Shown here one piece after another: positions 1-11,080 of a DNA stretch of 64,000 bases (position 1 is its first letter; every line of letters begins with the position of its first letter). The notes under the pieces are model-generated. The model did no database searches, was not told where the DNA came from, and saw only the letters and a list, made by a program, of their open reading frames with translations. Where the stretch lies: the NCBI GenBank assembly GCA_007922195.1, contig ML681971.1:1111934-1175933 (forward strand), in the 5' to 3' direction. A program made the position numbers and the translations under genes. This DNA comes from Podocnemis expansa. Lineage: Eukaryota; Chordata; Testudines; Podocnemididae.

Positions 1-784
1 AGTCACCTTTGATCTGCCGAGGATCACCTCTCGCAGTATCATTGGTTCCCACAAAGATGAGTAGCATGGGGTAGTAGTCAGAGGAGCAGATGATTCTTGA
101 CAGTCCCTCCGTAACGTCTCGGATGCGGGTACCTGGCAGGCAGCATACTTCCCAAGATGCTTTGTCAGGGCGACAGATGGGTGCCTCCGTCCCCCTCAGA
201 AGTGAGTCCCCAACCACCACAACCCTATGTTTCCTTCTAGCTGTGGTGGCTGTGATCTTCCCAGCCTTGGGGGTGCATGGCCTCTCCTCTTCCACCTCAT
301 CCATTGTCTCTAGCGCTGCGTAATGGTTCTTCACCACAATGGAGAGTGGGATGTGAGCAGGGGTGGAGCACTGTCTGCTGCCAGAGGTACCCAGTTGCCA
401 GTGTCCTCCCTCTGCCACAGGCATCTCATCCATCTCCAGTGGTGCGGCAGTAGTCTTCAGCACCTGAATAGCATCCTCCTCCTTGCATGTCTCCTCGTGG
501 ATGCTATCAAGGAACTTCTCCAGGGCATAGATATTCCTTAGCCTAGACACCTCCTGTAACACTCCCACCTGCCTCTCGAGAGATTCCACCAGAAGACACC
601 TGTCACATTGATTCATCTCCCCAGCCTGATCATCGGAGATAGGGAAATGGAGGCCACAGTCCCTGCAAGTCCACACCAGGTTCTGGGTAGAGATATCCAT
701 GGTCAGGATGTCTGTCTGGCTACAGGCACAGGTGGAGGAGATGGAAGGAGCGCTGATGCAAGCAGTGCAGCTCCTCTTCACCAT
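1..784 (-). CDS. CR1 LINE ORF1 protein, N-terminal part (esterase-type), runs off the window
   Basis: Reading on the minus strand from ATG at 784, the frame is open for 261 codons to the window edge. It begins with a Cys-rich stretch (MVKRSCTACIS and a later CRDCG / CDRC pair). A short coiled-coil-like segment and a linker follow. The SGNH-esterase blocks of CR1 ORF1 come last: block I GDSLLRGTEAP near 190-225, and the GTND block near 35. CR1 ORF1 is known to carry such an esterase and to bind the LINE RNA. The absence of stops suggests a fairly young copy. The rest of ORF1 and the ORF2 reverse transcriptase would lie to the left, outside the window. Confidence 0.88.
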   Translation of the reverse strand, partial: MVKRSCTACISAPSISSTCACSQTDILTMDISTQNLVWTCRDCGLHFPISDDQAGEMNQCDRCLLVESLERQVGVLQEVSRLRNIYALEKFLDSIHEETCKEEDAIQVLKTTAAPLEMDEMPVAEGGHWQLGTSGSRQCSTPAHIPLSIVVKNHYAALETMDEVEEERPCTPKAGKITATTARRKHRVVVVGDSLLRGTEAPICRPDKASWEVCCLPGTRIRDVTEGLSRIICSSDYYPMLLIFVGTNDTARGDPRQIKGD

Positions 785-1110
785 TGTGGCCTTACCAACT
801 CCTCTCCTAACTCCCCTTTTTTAGTCTCCTTGGTCATAAGCTTCCCCTGGTTGCTCAGCCACTGGCTTTTAAGGCCTTCTCTGACTAGGTCAGCCCTTGC
901 CCCTCCTTAAACACACAGGTGAAGGGTGATCACAAGGCTGATTGAAGCTGGTGATCAAAGGTGAGCAGGGAACAATGATCCAAACAGCTTCCAGACAATC
1001 ACACAATCACAGTCCCAATTCCCACAGTAACTAACAACTAACAGAAGTCACCTGCAGGGAAAGACACACACACACAGTTAGCAATTCACTCACCTAAGCT
1101 TTGCTGTCTC
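785..1110 (-). mobile_element. 5' UTR of the CR1 element
   Basis: Non-coding stretch directly upstream of CR1 ORF1 in minus orientation, as expected for an internal LINE promoter and leader. The exact 5' end is not visible; about 1110 is an estimate. A short (AC)n run lies at about 1064-1076. Confidence 0.45.
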
Positions 1111-1249
1111 GCTTTTCTTCAGCTAGGGGATTGCCTTCACCTCCTTCTCAGGGCTTAACTGTTCTGGAAAAATCCTAATATTCCCAGAAATGGGTTCAAG
1201 AGTGTTGACTACAAAGCAGCCGCTTGAGCCTCTTATCAACTCATGCTTT

Positions 1250-2474
1250 GTATAGCCTGGTGGAATAAACACTAGGAGACAGAGGTTTCCAGAACAAACA
1301 CTGTTTATTAAACAAACCCCCATACCAGTTACAGTAAGGTAAGCTATCCCTTCACACCCCAGACCAAACACACCCATTCAGTAGGCCAACGCCCAAACCC
1401 CGAAACCTTAAACTAGGAGAACATCAAGAAAAGGGGAAGCAAGAGGACCTATATGCCCAACCGCCTGGACTTCTCTTACGGTCTTGCTTCACCCTGCATG
1501 GGGCGTTGGCCTACAACTCCCGCACAGCCTTCAGCTCCAGGCACAGGCCGAGTCCCACCACTGCAAGGAGCTATGCAGGGCTCGACTTGATCAGTGGCTC
1601 TCAGGCCACGCTGAGCTCCTCCGACCGTCTACTTCTGGGTCCAGGTTCGGCATCCTCCGAGCGTGGACCATCTGCTTCTGGACCCCTGGTGATCTAGACC
1701 TGCAACTAGAGTCCATTCACCCTAAGCAAAATCCAGGGATCCCAGCCTCCCAGGGTAGAGCAGGGCCTTGAAACACAACCCCAGGCTCCAAACCCAAGGC
1801 TCTCCAGATGGATTCCGCTTCAGGGTCTCTCCTGAGCTGGTCCGCTGAGTGTCCCACAACGATTCCTCCTCTATCTGCACTTGGGGCTTCCGGTACCCAA
1901 GCCAGAGTCATCAATTACGAACAGTCACACTCAGTTCTCCTACTCCGCCTCTCGCAGCTGAGGGCTTCCAAGGTGCCTCAGCCCAAGTCCCAGAAACGGA
2001 GCAAGTCCACACACACTGCTCAAAGGTGTCGTCTCCAGTGGCAGGCGCTTAAACCAAACTAGTCAGCCTGCCAGTCTTCTGGTCTTCAGGCTCTTCTCCA
2101 GCCCCAATCCACAGCGAAGCGCCAGAAGGATTCCCCAAGAAAAGGAACAGGAACAGGAACAGGGCCCCCTCCTCCTAACAGGCAACCTCTAATAAACTCT
2201 GTGGCCCATTCAAACTGCCCAATCAGAGTGTAGCATTCTCCTGCTGTGGAGGGTCCTACCAGTCCTCTAGCAGAGTGCACAGAAAGTGCCAGCAGTAAAC
2301 AACCTTCCCCCCAATCAAATATAAAACTTTATGGAAGGCTCTCACAGCCCTTCTGCCTCTCCAATCAAATGGCAGTCCTGAGAGAAAGTTCTCGGGCTGC
2401 CAGGCAGACTCTGTTCCTGGCTGCTAGGCAGACTCTAAACCTTGGCTGCCTGCCAATGTAACATAACTGTTACA
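1250..2474. repeat. Unclassified LTR-like sequence
   Basis: No coding sequence was recognised. The block has an inverted repeat TGTAACA / TGTTACA at 2457-2474, several CCAAT-type motifs (near 2219, 2313 and 2360), a TATA-like ATATAAAA near 2320 and, on the minus strand, AATAAA near 1302. Short direct repeats (caggcagactct; ggaacaggaaca) are present. These traits suit a solo LTR of uncertain orientation, but no second copy is available for comparison. Confidence 0.3.
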
Positions 2475-2559
2475 TTCCTGGATTGTGCAACTCTGCTGGT
2501 TAACATAACCAAGCCTGCTGAGGCTGGTTAGGTACACTACTTATGACAACTTACCATTA

Positions 2560-3375
2560 TAACACGCAAAAATAAGGGGCATAACAGAAATTTACCTCAA
2601 CATGATCAACTCCTTCCCTCTCAAATTCCTCTGTTTTCAATATCCAACCTTGACCTCCCCAGCTGCAACTTGAAACCATTGCTCCTTGTTTTGTCCTCTT
2701 TTACTACTGCGAACAGCCTAGCTCCCTCCTCTCTGGAGAACTCCTTCAAGTAGCTGAAGGTTGCTATCAAATCCACACTCAGTCTTCTCTTCTGCAGGCT
2801 CAATAAGCCTAGTTCCTTCAGTCTCTCCTCATAAGTCATGTGCCCCAGCCCTCTAATCATTTTTGTTGCCCTCCCCTAGACTCTTTCTAATTTGTCCACA
2901 TCCTTTTTGCAGTAGGGAGCCCAAAACTGGATACAGTATTCCAAATGTGGCCTCACCAGTGTCAAATAGAGGGGAATAATCACATCCCTCAATCTCCTGG
3001 CAGTGTTCCTACTGACACAGCCCAATATGGCATTAGCCTTTTTGGCAGCAAGAGCACACTGCTGACTCATATTCAGCTTCCCATCCCCCATGACCCCCAG
3101 GTCCTTTTCTGCAGTGTTGCTACTTAGCTGATTGCTCCACAGCCTGTAGCAGTATATGGGGTTTTTCTGTCTCAAGTGCAGGACTTTGCACTTGTCCTTG
3201 TTGAACCTCATGAGATTTCTTTTGGCCCACTGCTCCAATTTGTTTAAGTCTCCCTGAATCCTGTCCCTGCCCTTCAGCGTGTCTACCATTACCCCCAGCT
3301 TGGTGTCATCTGCAAACTTACTGAGCATGCAATCTATCCCATTATCAAGACTGTTAATGAAGATGTTGAACAGAT
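2560..3375 (-). pseudogene. CR1 LINE ORF2, 5'-truncated RT C-terminus
   Basis: Minus-strand reading shows the CR1 reverse transcriptase active-site block (CMLSKFADDTKLG near 3300-3330) and then the C-terminal region (EKDLGV, LVRPHLEYC, KLERV, MIRGLGHMTYEERL, LKEFSREEGARLF). One in-frame TAG at 2876-2878 replaces a codon that is usually Gln in CR1, so this is a dead copy. It is cut at about 3375, where unrelated sequence starts, as is typical of 5'-truncated LINE insertion. Confidence 0.93.
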
Positions 3376-3419
3376 CAGGCTCTCGATCACTTCATTGGAG
3401 TCTATCTTTACAGGAATTT

Positions 3420-3500
3420 GAAATGGGAAACAATCATGTCAAGGAAAAGGAAAACTGAGTGGCTGATGCCTTATCAAGAATGGGGAGGACCATGAGGTGT
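3420..3500 (+). pseudogene. Ty3/Gypsy pol relic (end of RNase H)
   Basis: The plus strand encodes a short match to the well-known end of Gypsy RNase H (VADALSRMGR), preceded by Asn-rich sequence and one stop codon. Flanking sequence at 3376-3740 shows no other recognisable domain. Short but distinctive. Confidence 0.5.
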
Positions 3501-3734
3501 ACGCAGGAGTGTCAGTGACACCCCTTCTTGCATCAGTGGTGCTTTGGGGTGTGACACCTAGAAAACAGATGAGAACACTTGGAAAGACTTCAGGCATTTG
3601 CTAAAAACTGCCAGACTCTTAGCTGGTGACTAAACCAGGTCACCTATATGTTAGTTTTGCACAAAATAATTTCAGTCTTACAAGAATGGTATTAACTGGG
3701 ATGGATGCCACACATGCTCTGAAATGTTCCTAGT

Positions 3735-3905
3735 CTCCTTTTGTCAGAAGCTGGACCTGGATGACAGGGGATGGATCGCTCCATGACTGCCTGTTCTGTT
3801 CATTCCCTCTGAAGCACCTGGCATTGGCCAATGTCAAAAGAAAGGTTACTGGGCTAAATGGACATTGGTCTGACCCAGTATGGCCATTCTTATGCTTTTA
3901 CATAA
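3735..3905 (+). repeat. CR1 3' end fragment
   Basis: Contains the typical CR1 3' end text: tggccaatgtcaaaagaaag, then actgggctaaatggac, attggtctgacccagtatgg and ccattcttatg. It is related to the opposite-strand fragment at 37598-37760. Confidence 0.8.
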
Positions 3906-4442
3906 AATTAATTAAAACATACAGATATTTAGTACAGAAACTCTCCAAGGTAATGCCTCTCAAGACAGTGATGATGTGAAATAATGACTGTGGCAAATTA
4001 AGTTTTTTTTAAAATCTTGACCTACTAGGAAACATTTATATAAGTTTCCCAGTCACAAATCTAGCATTCTGGAGCGAAGTCACTAAAACAGAGTTCAACA
4101 ACAAAATGTTCCTTTACTGTGCCCCTTCCTTCTCCCCCACTGCACCTCACTCATTGTGGGAGGCCCACAGTTCAGAAGTGCCTTCGCATGAGTTCACCTC
4201 CCATGACAGTGAAGAGGGGGAAAGAAGGCACCTTTCTCATTCCTCCAGCTGCTTACCACTCATTCTGGTCACTGTTATTGGTTACATTCCATGACTTGTG
4301 GATGGCCTCTTACACCATCTCCTACTGCCAGCCACCTCCACTGTGACCTGACCTCTGGGAGTAGGTCTCTAAGGTTCCACAGCTTTCAAATTTCAGGTCT
4401 TAGTGGGGGAACTTACGATGCAGGCTGGCAGTCTCTCCACAT
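3906..4442. other. Intergenic, no recognised feature
   Basis: AT-rich to mixed sequence. Short reading frames only; no gene or clear repeat family seen. Confidence 0.4.
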
Positions 4443-4645
4443 AATGTTTGGTTACTTACCAGTAACCGTCCTTCTTCAAGATGGGCTGCTCACATACATT
4501 CAGTTACAGGTGTCTACATGCTGCATCGTATGGTAACTCGGAAAGTCTTTAGACCTGGCCTGTCAGGTCAGGGCGAATGGCCAATGCCCCCTCCACGCCG
4601 CAACCGTGGCTATATAGGTGACTGTGACCCTGACCCTCCTAGTCC
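4443..4645 (-). repeat. DIRS left inverted terminal repeat
   Basis: Shares with the reverse complement of 10300-10466 the blocks cattcagttacaggtgtcta, ggaaagtctttag, ctgtcaggtcagggc, gccaatgccccctccacgcc and tatataggtgactgtgaccc. The terminal 50 bases are repeated in inverted form at 5061-5107. Confidence 0.88.
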
Positions 4646-4647
4646 AA

Positions 4648-5007
4648 GGCTATGTTCACACACAAGGGGTTTTTTCGATACAAGTTGTTTCGATACAAGT
4701 TGTATCGAAATAACGCCTTATTTCGAAATAAGTTAATTCGAATTAACAGTTTGTTAATTCGAATTAAGGAAAAAAGCTTAAAGCAAAATAGCATGTTCAG
4801 ACAATAGTTATTTCAAAACGAGTCACCGTTGTTTCGAAACAACATGTTCAGACGGCATTGTTTCGAAACAGTCATTTCGAAACAACGTTGTTTTGTCCCC
4901 ACATAGGGTTTAAGTTGTTTCGAAACAACGCCGTCGTGTGAACATGGCCTTTCTTATTTCGAAACAACCTCTGTTGTTTCGAAATAAGATTGCTGTGTGA
5001 ACACACC
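4648..5007 (-). mobile_element. TTCGAA-rich palindromic MITE (Harbinger-like) nested in DIRS
   Basis: Begins ggctatgttcacacacaag and ends with the inverted form tgtgtgaacacacc. The inside is a chain of short palindromes built from tttcgaaataa and gtttcgaaacaac. It is the reverse-orientation relative of the copy at 56368-56697, sharing ttaattcgaattaa and agcaaaatagcatgttcag-like blocks. It interrupts the DIRS left end between ctagtcc and caatatatctttgccaactc. Confidence 0.8.
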
Positions 5008-5054
5008 CCAATATATCTTTGCCAACTCCATTAGCGGGGACAGGGGAGGGACCT

Positions 5055-5165
5055 GAATTTATGTGAGCAGCCCATCTCGAAGAAGGACAGTCACTGGTAA
5101 GTAACCAACCGTTCTCCTTTGAGCGCTGCTCACATCATTCAGTTACAGGTGACTGCTAGCCATAC
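5055..5165 (-). repeat. DIRS internal complementary region
   Basis: The first half (5061-5107) is the reverse complement of the element's left tip; the second half (about 5108-5155, cgttctcctttgagcgctgc onward) repeats the outer tip of the right terminus. The same arrangement occurs in the second copy near 16121-16215. Confidence 0.85.
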
Positions 5166-5184
5166 CCAAGGATGGTAGGCGGAG

Positions 5185-6500
5185 TTACAGTCTACCCCCA
5201 CTGAGTACAGCTCTGCCCACAGCAGCATCATCTCTAGCCTGTTGGGCAATGGCGTAGTGTGTCGTGAAGGTATGTCTCGACAACCATGCAGCGGCCCTGC
5301 GGATCTTTTGGATTGGGACCTTAGCGAGGAAGGCCTTGGAAGACGCCTGAGCTCTGGTAGAGTGGGCTCTCAGAGTCTCTGGGAGAGGTGTGTTTAACCT
5401 TCTGTAGCAGTCTTTAATACAGTTTACAATCCATTTGGAGATGCATTGAGAGGATACTGGAGAGCCTCTCATGCATTCAGCGACCGCCACAAACAATTGG
5501 GAGGTCTTGCGGAAAGATCGTGTGCACTCGATATAGATTAGGAGTGCTCTCCTCACATCCAGGGTGTGCTATTGTCTCTGGTTTTCTGTCACCTGAGGGT
5601 CTGGATAGAAGACCAGCAGGCAGATTTCTTGATTTATGTGGAAGGGGGTGGCAACCTCGGGCAAGAACAAGGGGTGCTGATGAAGGACCACCTTGTCTGG
5701 GAAGAAAACAGTATATGGAGGTTCAGAGGACAGGACTCGTAACTCTGAGACCCTTCTGGCCAAGGTATTGCTACCAGGAAAGCCACCTTCCAGGACAGAA
5801 TGTGTAGGGTGGCTGAGTCCAATGGCTCATACAGTGGTTCTGTCAGAGCCCGCAGCACAACATTCAAATCCCACTGTGGAGTGGGTTTACGGGTGTGGGG
5901 GAAAAAGTTTTTCCACCCCTTTCAGGAATCTATGACAGATGAGGTGTGAAAAAAGTGGAGCCCCATCTACTCTTTGGTGAAAGGCCAAAATTGCCACCAA
6001 GTGGACTTTTAATGAGGACTGGGATAGGCCTTTCTCTCTTAAATCAAGAAGGTAGTCCAAAGTTGCCTGAATTGGTGTGGAGGTAGAGTCTATGTCTTTG
6101 TCCCGGCACCAAGTGGAAAAGTGGTTCCATTTTGCCATGTATGTGGACCTGGTGGAGGGTTTCCTGCTACCAACCAGGACCTTCTTAACCCTATCCAAGC
6201 AGCACCTCTCTTGCTCGCTGAGCCAGAGAGCATACAGGCAGTCAGGAGCAGGGGGCCCGTGTTTGGGTGCCAAAGGCAGCCCAAGTCCTGTGTCAGGAGG
6301 TCTGCCCACCGTGGGAGGCAGAGCAGGGTCCTCACGGACAAGTCCTGTAGGAGGGGAAACCAGTGTTGTCTGGGCCAGTCCAGGGCTATCAGGATGATGT
6401 GTGCCTTGTCCGTGAGGACCTTCAGTAGCACCCGGTGGATCAAGGGGATTGGAGGGAAGGCATACATTAGGGCCCCCAACCAATTGTGGAGGAAGGCATC
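5185..6500 (-). pseudogene. DIRS tyrosine recombinase relic
   Basis: The minus strand encodes an N-terminal DNA-binding part (RKPSTRSTYMAKWNHFSTWC near 6170-6110, then DYLLDLREKGLSQSSLKVHL). The catalytic part follows, in two frames: WKVAFLVAI near 5780 and ARRVSELRVL near 5750, which carries the first catalytic Arg. The last piece (5556-5185) has AHSTRAQASSKAF with the H-x2-R pair, followed by HTFTTHYAI. A frameshift near 5770 splits the catalytic domain. Confidence 0.88.
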
Positions 6501-6599
6501 GCTGAGGGAACCCTCCTCCTGACCCTGAAGGGAGCAGAACCAGGGACATTTGCGGCTCTGCCCCGTAGTGAAGAGGTTGATCTGAGGTGTTCCCCATCT

Positions 6600-8000
6600 G
6601 TTTGTCAGCAGGGAGAAAACATTGTTGTGGAGGGACCACTCGTGATTTTCCAGGGGTTTCCTGCTGAGTGAGTCCGCTATGCCATTGTCTACCCCGGGTA
6701 AGTGGGACGCAGTCGGTGAGACGTGCTGGTCTATCGCTAATTGCCAAAGCTTGGTCGCTTCCTCACATAGAGCCGAGGAGCACACGCCCCCTTGACGGTT
6801 CATGTAGAACATGGCCACTGTGTTGTCTGAGAGGATCTGGACCACCCTGCCTCGGATCTGGTCTAAGAAGGTCATGCAGGCCAGCCTGACAGCCCAGAGC
6901 AACTTCACGTTTATGTGGAGGAGTCTCTCCTCGGGATCCCAAACACCTTGCGTGGAGAGGCCCCTGGACAGGTGGGCTCCCCAGCCTGAGTTGGATGCAT
7001 CTGTTATCAGGGTTACTGAGGGCTTGGACTCGCTGAATGGAATTTCCCCCATCATGAAGTCAGGGTCCTTCCAGATTTGGAGGGACTCCTGGGCATATTG
7101 AGGGACTGAGAGTACCTTGTCCAGGCAGTCCCTTCCTGGTTGGAAGCTTGTGGCGAACCAGAGCTGGAACGGTCTCATCTGTAGGCGGGCTGTTCGGATT
7201 ACTGATGTGGCCACTGCCATGTGTCCCAAGAGCTACATGCACCAGTGTGCTGTGGTCAGCCCAGGCGCCTGTAGCTCTGTGACGATGGTGCAGATGGGGC
7301 AAGGACGTGGTGCCCTGTTGGGCATTTAAATGTGCCCCGATGAATTCTGTGTCCTGAGTGGGGCAAAGTTTGGACTTCTCTGAGTTTATGCGGAAGCCCA
7401 GGAACTCACACATATTCATTACCAGGTTGACATGGTTTTGTACCTGTCAACTTGACTTGCCCACTATGAGCCAATTGTCTAGCTAGGGGTAGATTCTTAT
7501 ACCCCTCCTGCGTAGGAAAGCTACGACCGGTGCGACACACTTTGTGAACACCCTGTGAGCTAGCGATAACCTGAAAGGGTTAGGGGAAGGCGGTGAACTG
7601 GTAGTGGTGTCGTGCCACCACAAACCTGAGAAAATGTCTGTGATGGGGTCGAATGGCTATGTGGATTAAGCGTCCTTTAGGTTGAGGGCTGCAAACCAAA
7701 CTCCTGGGGACTGGGAGGGGATAATCTGGGGCAGGGAATCCATGTGGAATATTATTTTCTTTGTGTGTTTGTTGAGTGCTCTGAGGTCTAAAATGGGTCA
7801 TAAAATGAATGCTGTTGGGCTTGGGGACTAGGAAGTAGCGGGCATAGAACCCTTTGCCGCGCTCTCTTTTGGGAACATTTTCTATGGCTCCAAGGGAGAG
7901 TAGGTTTTGGCATTCGACCTCAAGCCTGCCCAGCAGACCTGGGTTTTCTGGTGGGGGGGGGGGGGGATTCCTGTCTCAAGGACCCACTGGCCTGACGTGA
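6600..8000 (-). pseudogene. DIRS reverse transcriptase and RNase H relic
   Basis: On the minus strand, RT blocks can be read: HHRHFLRFVV...HYQFTAFP near 7580-7680, the active-site region LDNWLIVGKSS near 7460-7490, then CEFLGFRINSEKS near 7370-7410. The usual catalytic YLDD pair has become LDN, and a stop codon sits directly before it. RNase H follows in one open frame with LITDASNSGWGAHL and SDNTVAMFYMNRQGG (about 7010-6780) and VDNGIADSLSR near 6690. The downstream segment with PLIHRVLLKV is the usual DIRS linker. Stops and frameshifts show that the RT is inactive. Confidence 0.88.
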
Positions 8001-8287
8001 CACGGGTCCACTGTGGGACGAAGTGGCGGAGGCAGTGGGGGGAGAACAGGGATTCTGGAGTGCTGCTCTCTGGGGGACCATCAAAAACGCTGTTTGCAGC
8101 CCGAAGAGCAGTCTGATCCCTCTCTGTGCCATCCAGACTGTGAGGCGCTCAGCTTACCCCCTTTACCTGATCAGCCCTTATCTTTGTCCAGGTCCCCAGG
8201 ATGGCACTGGGGAAAATGGAGGGATCTCGGGAACTGGGTCTGCAGTTGCAGCTGCTGTTTCAGTTGCTATAACTGTTGCTTTAGCTG

Positions 8288-10260
8288 CTAGCGTGACCTC
8301 GAGGAGTGCTTAATGGGTTGAGGAGTGTAAATTCTGAGGGACCGGAGTGTAGTCCTCAAGTCCTCCATAGCATGCAGCTTTGCGTCGGTGGAAGATGCAA
8401 AGAGGTCAGGACCCTCAAAAGGAAGATCCTGGATAATCTGCTGCATCTGCATGGAAAGGCCAGAGTTTTGGAGCCAGACCAAGAGGCGCATAATGACTGC
8501 CGATGCTATTATGTGTGCCGCTGTATCCACTGTGTCCCAGGTTGCCGCGAGCACATCCCTGGATGCTCTCTCTCCTTCATCCAGCATTGCCTCGAAGTCT
8601 TTCAGGCACTCCTTGGAGACAGCTGAGCAGAGATTTCGCAGAGCCTGCCACAAATTGAAGATGTAGCGAGTTATTAGGGCTGAATGATTTGAGATACGCA
8701 GCTGTAGGGTGACAGAGGAGTAAACTTTCCTGCCCAATGGGTCAAGCTTCCTTGCCTCTCTGTTCTTGGGCCTGGAGCTTGGCTGGTCCTGTCTCTCCCT
8801 TTGGTTGACTGTGTCAACCACCAGGGATCCTGGGGCCAGATGGTGGAATAGGAAGGGGAATCCTTCTGGGGAGACAGAGTATTTCTTGTCCGCCACTTTG
8901 GACACTGGCGGAATTGAGGAAGGCATTTGCCAGTGTTCTTGGATGACATGAAACACCCCTGAGTATAGGGGAATCGCAACCTTAGCCGGCGGGGCTATAC
9001 GGCACACGTCGAAGAGGGAATTGTCTTCCACTTGGATCACACCCAGCTTCAGTTTCAGATTTGCTGCCATGCGGTGGAGGAGGTCCTGCTCGATGCGGGG
9101 ATCTCCTTCACGGTCAGCAGACGTGTCAATTAGGCGCTTGTTGGGTGATGAGGATGATTGAGACCTTGATCTGCTACGTTGAGTAGAATCAGGGTCTGGC
9201 TTGTCGTTGGAGAAATCCGAGGACTCCGGCACTGGCGATCAGGCATAACAGAAGGAGGCATCATCTGCCATTGTGTTCAGCCAGTTGAGCATCCACTTGT
9301 TGTGTGTGACCTTGACGGCGGCATAGACGCCATGGGGGGAGCAGGGAGCTCTCCCGATGGGCGTATTCCCCTCGAGCTCGGTGATATGGAGCTCTTTCGA
9401 AGCCACTTTCTCGGACGCTCCTCTTGGGGGGGAAGAAAGGGGTCTTCCAAGGATGATCTGGATGACCCCCCCCCCGAAATCTGGCAGTCTGGTACTGAGA
9501 GTTCTTCAAAGGAGCAATGAGGTGGAGCCATAGTACTTGGGCCCGGTGCCGGGTTTAACAGTACTGGGTTGGAGAAGGGTGAAGAGGCCCACGACGGTAC
9601 CGGTATCGTTGCGGGTGTTGTCGGTGCCCTTTCCGACGGTACCAGAAGTGACGGCACCAGAAGTGGTGGTATCAGTGACAGTGCCGGATCCGGCGGTACT
9701 GGGCTTGATGGTGGTACCAGGCTTAGAGGTGGTACCATCTGGGGTGGTACCGTGTCCAGCGGTGCCGAGGAGGGCAGTGCCGCTATGATCCGCTCCTTCT
9801 TCTGCACTGGAGCCAGGTTTGAATGCGCTTGGCAGGTTGGTGCCTGAGCTGGTGCCCTACTCGGGGCAGCTGAGAGGCTACCAGAGGACTAGTGAGATCG
9901 GTGCCAAGGCAATACCGTAGAGGGCTGAGATTTCGAGTCTGGTACCAGTGATCGGTGGGGATCTTGAGCCCGGGCTAATCAAGTGTCTGGCGGAGCACTG
10001 GTGGCTTGGCTGCCTTCAGGTGGAGCAGCTCCATTCCCCGAAATTGAGAGGAGACGGTGCTCTCTTTTCAGCTGAGTCCTTCACCTGAAGGATCGGCAAA
10101 TAGAGCAGTCTGCCGCAAGGGGACTCACCCAAGCAAGCGAGGCATTTCTCGTGCGGGTTGTCCATCGGAAAAGCCTTGCAGCATCCTACACGCAGCTTGA
10201 AACCTGGCATTTCGAGTTTCGCGTGAAAGACAGGTGCTTGTGTTTTGCAAGATAACATTG
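8288..10260 (-). pseudogene. DIRS gag relic
   Basis: Minus-strand reading, broken into frames at about 10260-10016, 9807-9277 and 9232-8288. The N-terminal piece has a Cys motif (PHEKCLACLGE) seen in DIRS Gag-like proteins. The middle piece is Pro-rich with repeated short VPP/LVPS units. The C-terminal piece of about 310 residues starts Ser/Arg-rich and includes helical sequence such as VFHVIQEHW and HLAPGSLVVDTVNQRER. Frameshifts separate the pieces, so no intact Gag is encoded. Confidence 0.75.
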
Positions 10261-10299
10261 ATCCGAACCAACGCTGATGGCAGAAAAAAGAACTGGGAG

Positions 10300-10466
10300 G
10301 GTCAGGGTCACAGTCACCTATATAGCTGCAGTCACGGCGTGGAGGGGGCATTGGCTGTGTGCCCTGACCTGACAGACTAACGCTAAAGACTTTCCAAGCT
10401 ACCATGCGCTGTGTCACGTAGACACCTGTAACTGAATGATGTGAGCAGCACTCAAAGGAGAACTAT
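10300..10466 (-). repeat. DIRS right inverted terminal repeat
   Basis: Reverse-complement match to the left terminus, ending at the ctcaaaggagaac tip. This is the 5' side of the element in its own orientation and would carry its promoter; a tatatagg motif is present near 10317-10324. Confidence 0.85.
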
Positions 10467-10605
10467 TGTGCAGGGCACAAAAACACTGTGACTGTCCCAT
10501 AGCATGTCTACACACGAACATTTAGACCGGCTTATCAGTGATTTCGGCTGTAATGATCACTTAAAGTAACAAAAGATGGTCTGGAGCCTAGCTAAGAGCT
10601 ACAAG

Positions 10606-10995
10606 CAGAGGCGTTGCTGGCACTGGGCACCCGGGGCATGTGCCCTGAACCCCAGCACCGGTGCCCCAGATCTCCAGCCCACTAGCCTGGCTGCCTGCGG
10701 CCACGGTGGGCAATCTGGGGCCCGGCCACGCATGCCAGCGGCAGCCCCATCCCCAGCCAGGGATGCAGGAGCCCGCTGGCCACAGCTGCTTCTGGCTCCA
10801 TGCCCAGCCAGGGATGCTGGGCTCGGCCTCCTGTGGCCGCTTCCATCCTCGTCCCCAGCCAAGGATGCAGGGCCTAGCTGCACGTGGCAGCGCAGTGGCG
10901 CCTGGCCCTGTCCCTGGCTAGGGGTGGGGCCTGCAGGCTGGGGGTGGGGCCTGGGCCCATGCCCTGGGTCCCTCCTCTGGCCAGCGATGCCTCTG
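10606..10995 (+). mobile_element. GC-rich hAT-like non-autonomous element, copy 1
   Basis: Inverted ends CAGAGGCGTTGCTGG and CCAGCGATGCCTCTG, flanked by a perfect 8-bp target duplication GCTACAAG (10598-10605 and 10996-11003). The interior is very GC-rich and made of repeats of about 45-60 bp around ccagccagggatgcagg. Reading frames here are compositional artefacts. Related copies: 22320-22551 and 38567-38947. Confidence 0.85.
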
Positions 10996-11080
10996 GCTAC
11001 AAGCACTATTTGACCAGCCCCCTGTTAAAAGATAGAGCTGATTCCTGATGTTTGTAACTCTTAGGCAGAACCCACAACAT

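Larger units (their letters stand above)
4443..10466 (-). mobile_element. DIRS-type tyrosine-recombinase retrotransposon, near full length, inactive
   Basis: In minus orientation the order is gag (about 10260-8288), RT-RNase H (about 8000-6600) and tyrosine recombinase (about 6500-5185), the DIRS order. The left end (4449-4640) reads like the reverse complement of the right end (about 10300-10466), so the termini are inverted. The stretch 5061-5107 is the reverse complement of the left terminus (4449-4497) and is followed by a copy of the right terminus. This is the internal complementary region through which DIRS elements are thought to rebuild their ends. There is no integrase and there are no LTRs. 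Many stops and frameshifts make it dead. A palindromic MITE has inserted at 4648-5007. A second copy lies at 15900-17013. Confidence 0.92.

Noticed and set aside
4680..5000. CRISPR-like array of spaced short palindromes
   Set aside because: The repeats are irregular in length and spacing, there are no unique spacers, and the host is a vertebrate. It is a MITE.
10606..10995. CpG-rich minisatellite only
   Set aside because: The internal repeats are real, but the inverted ends and the perfect flanking octamer show that it moved as a transposon.
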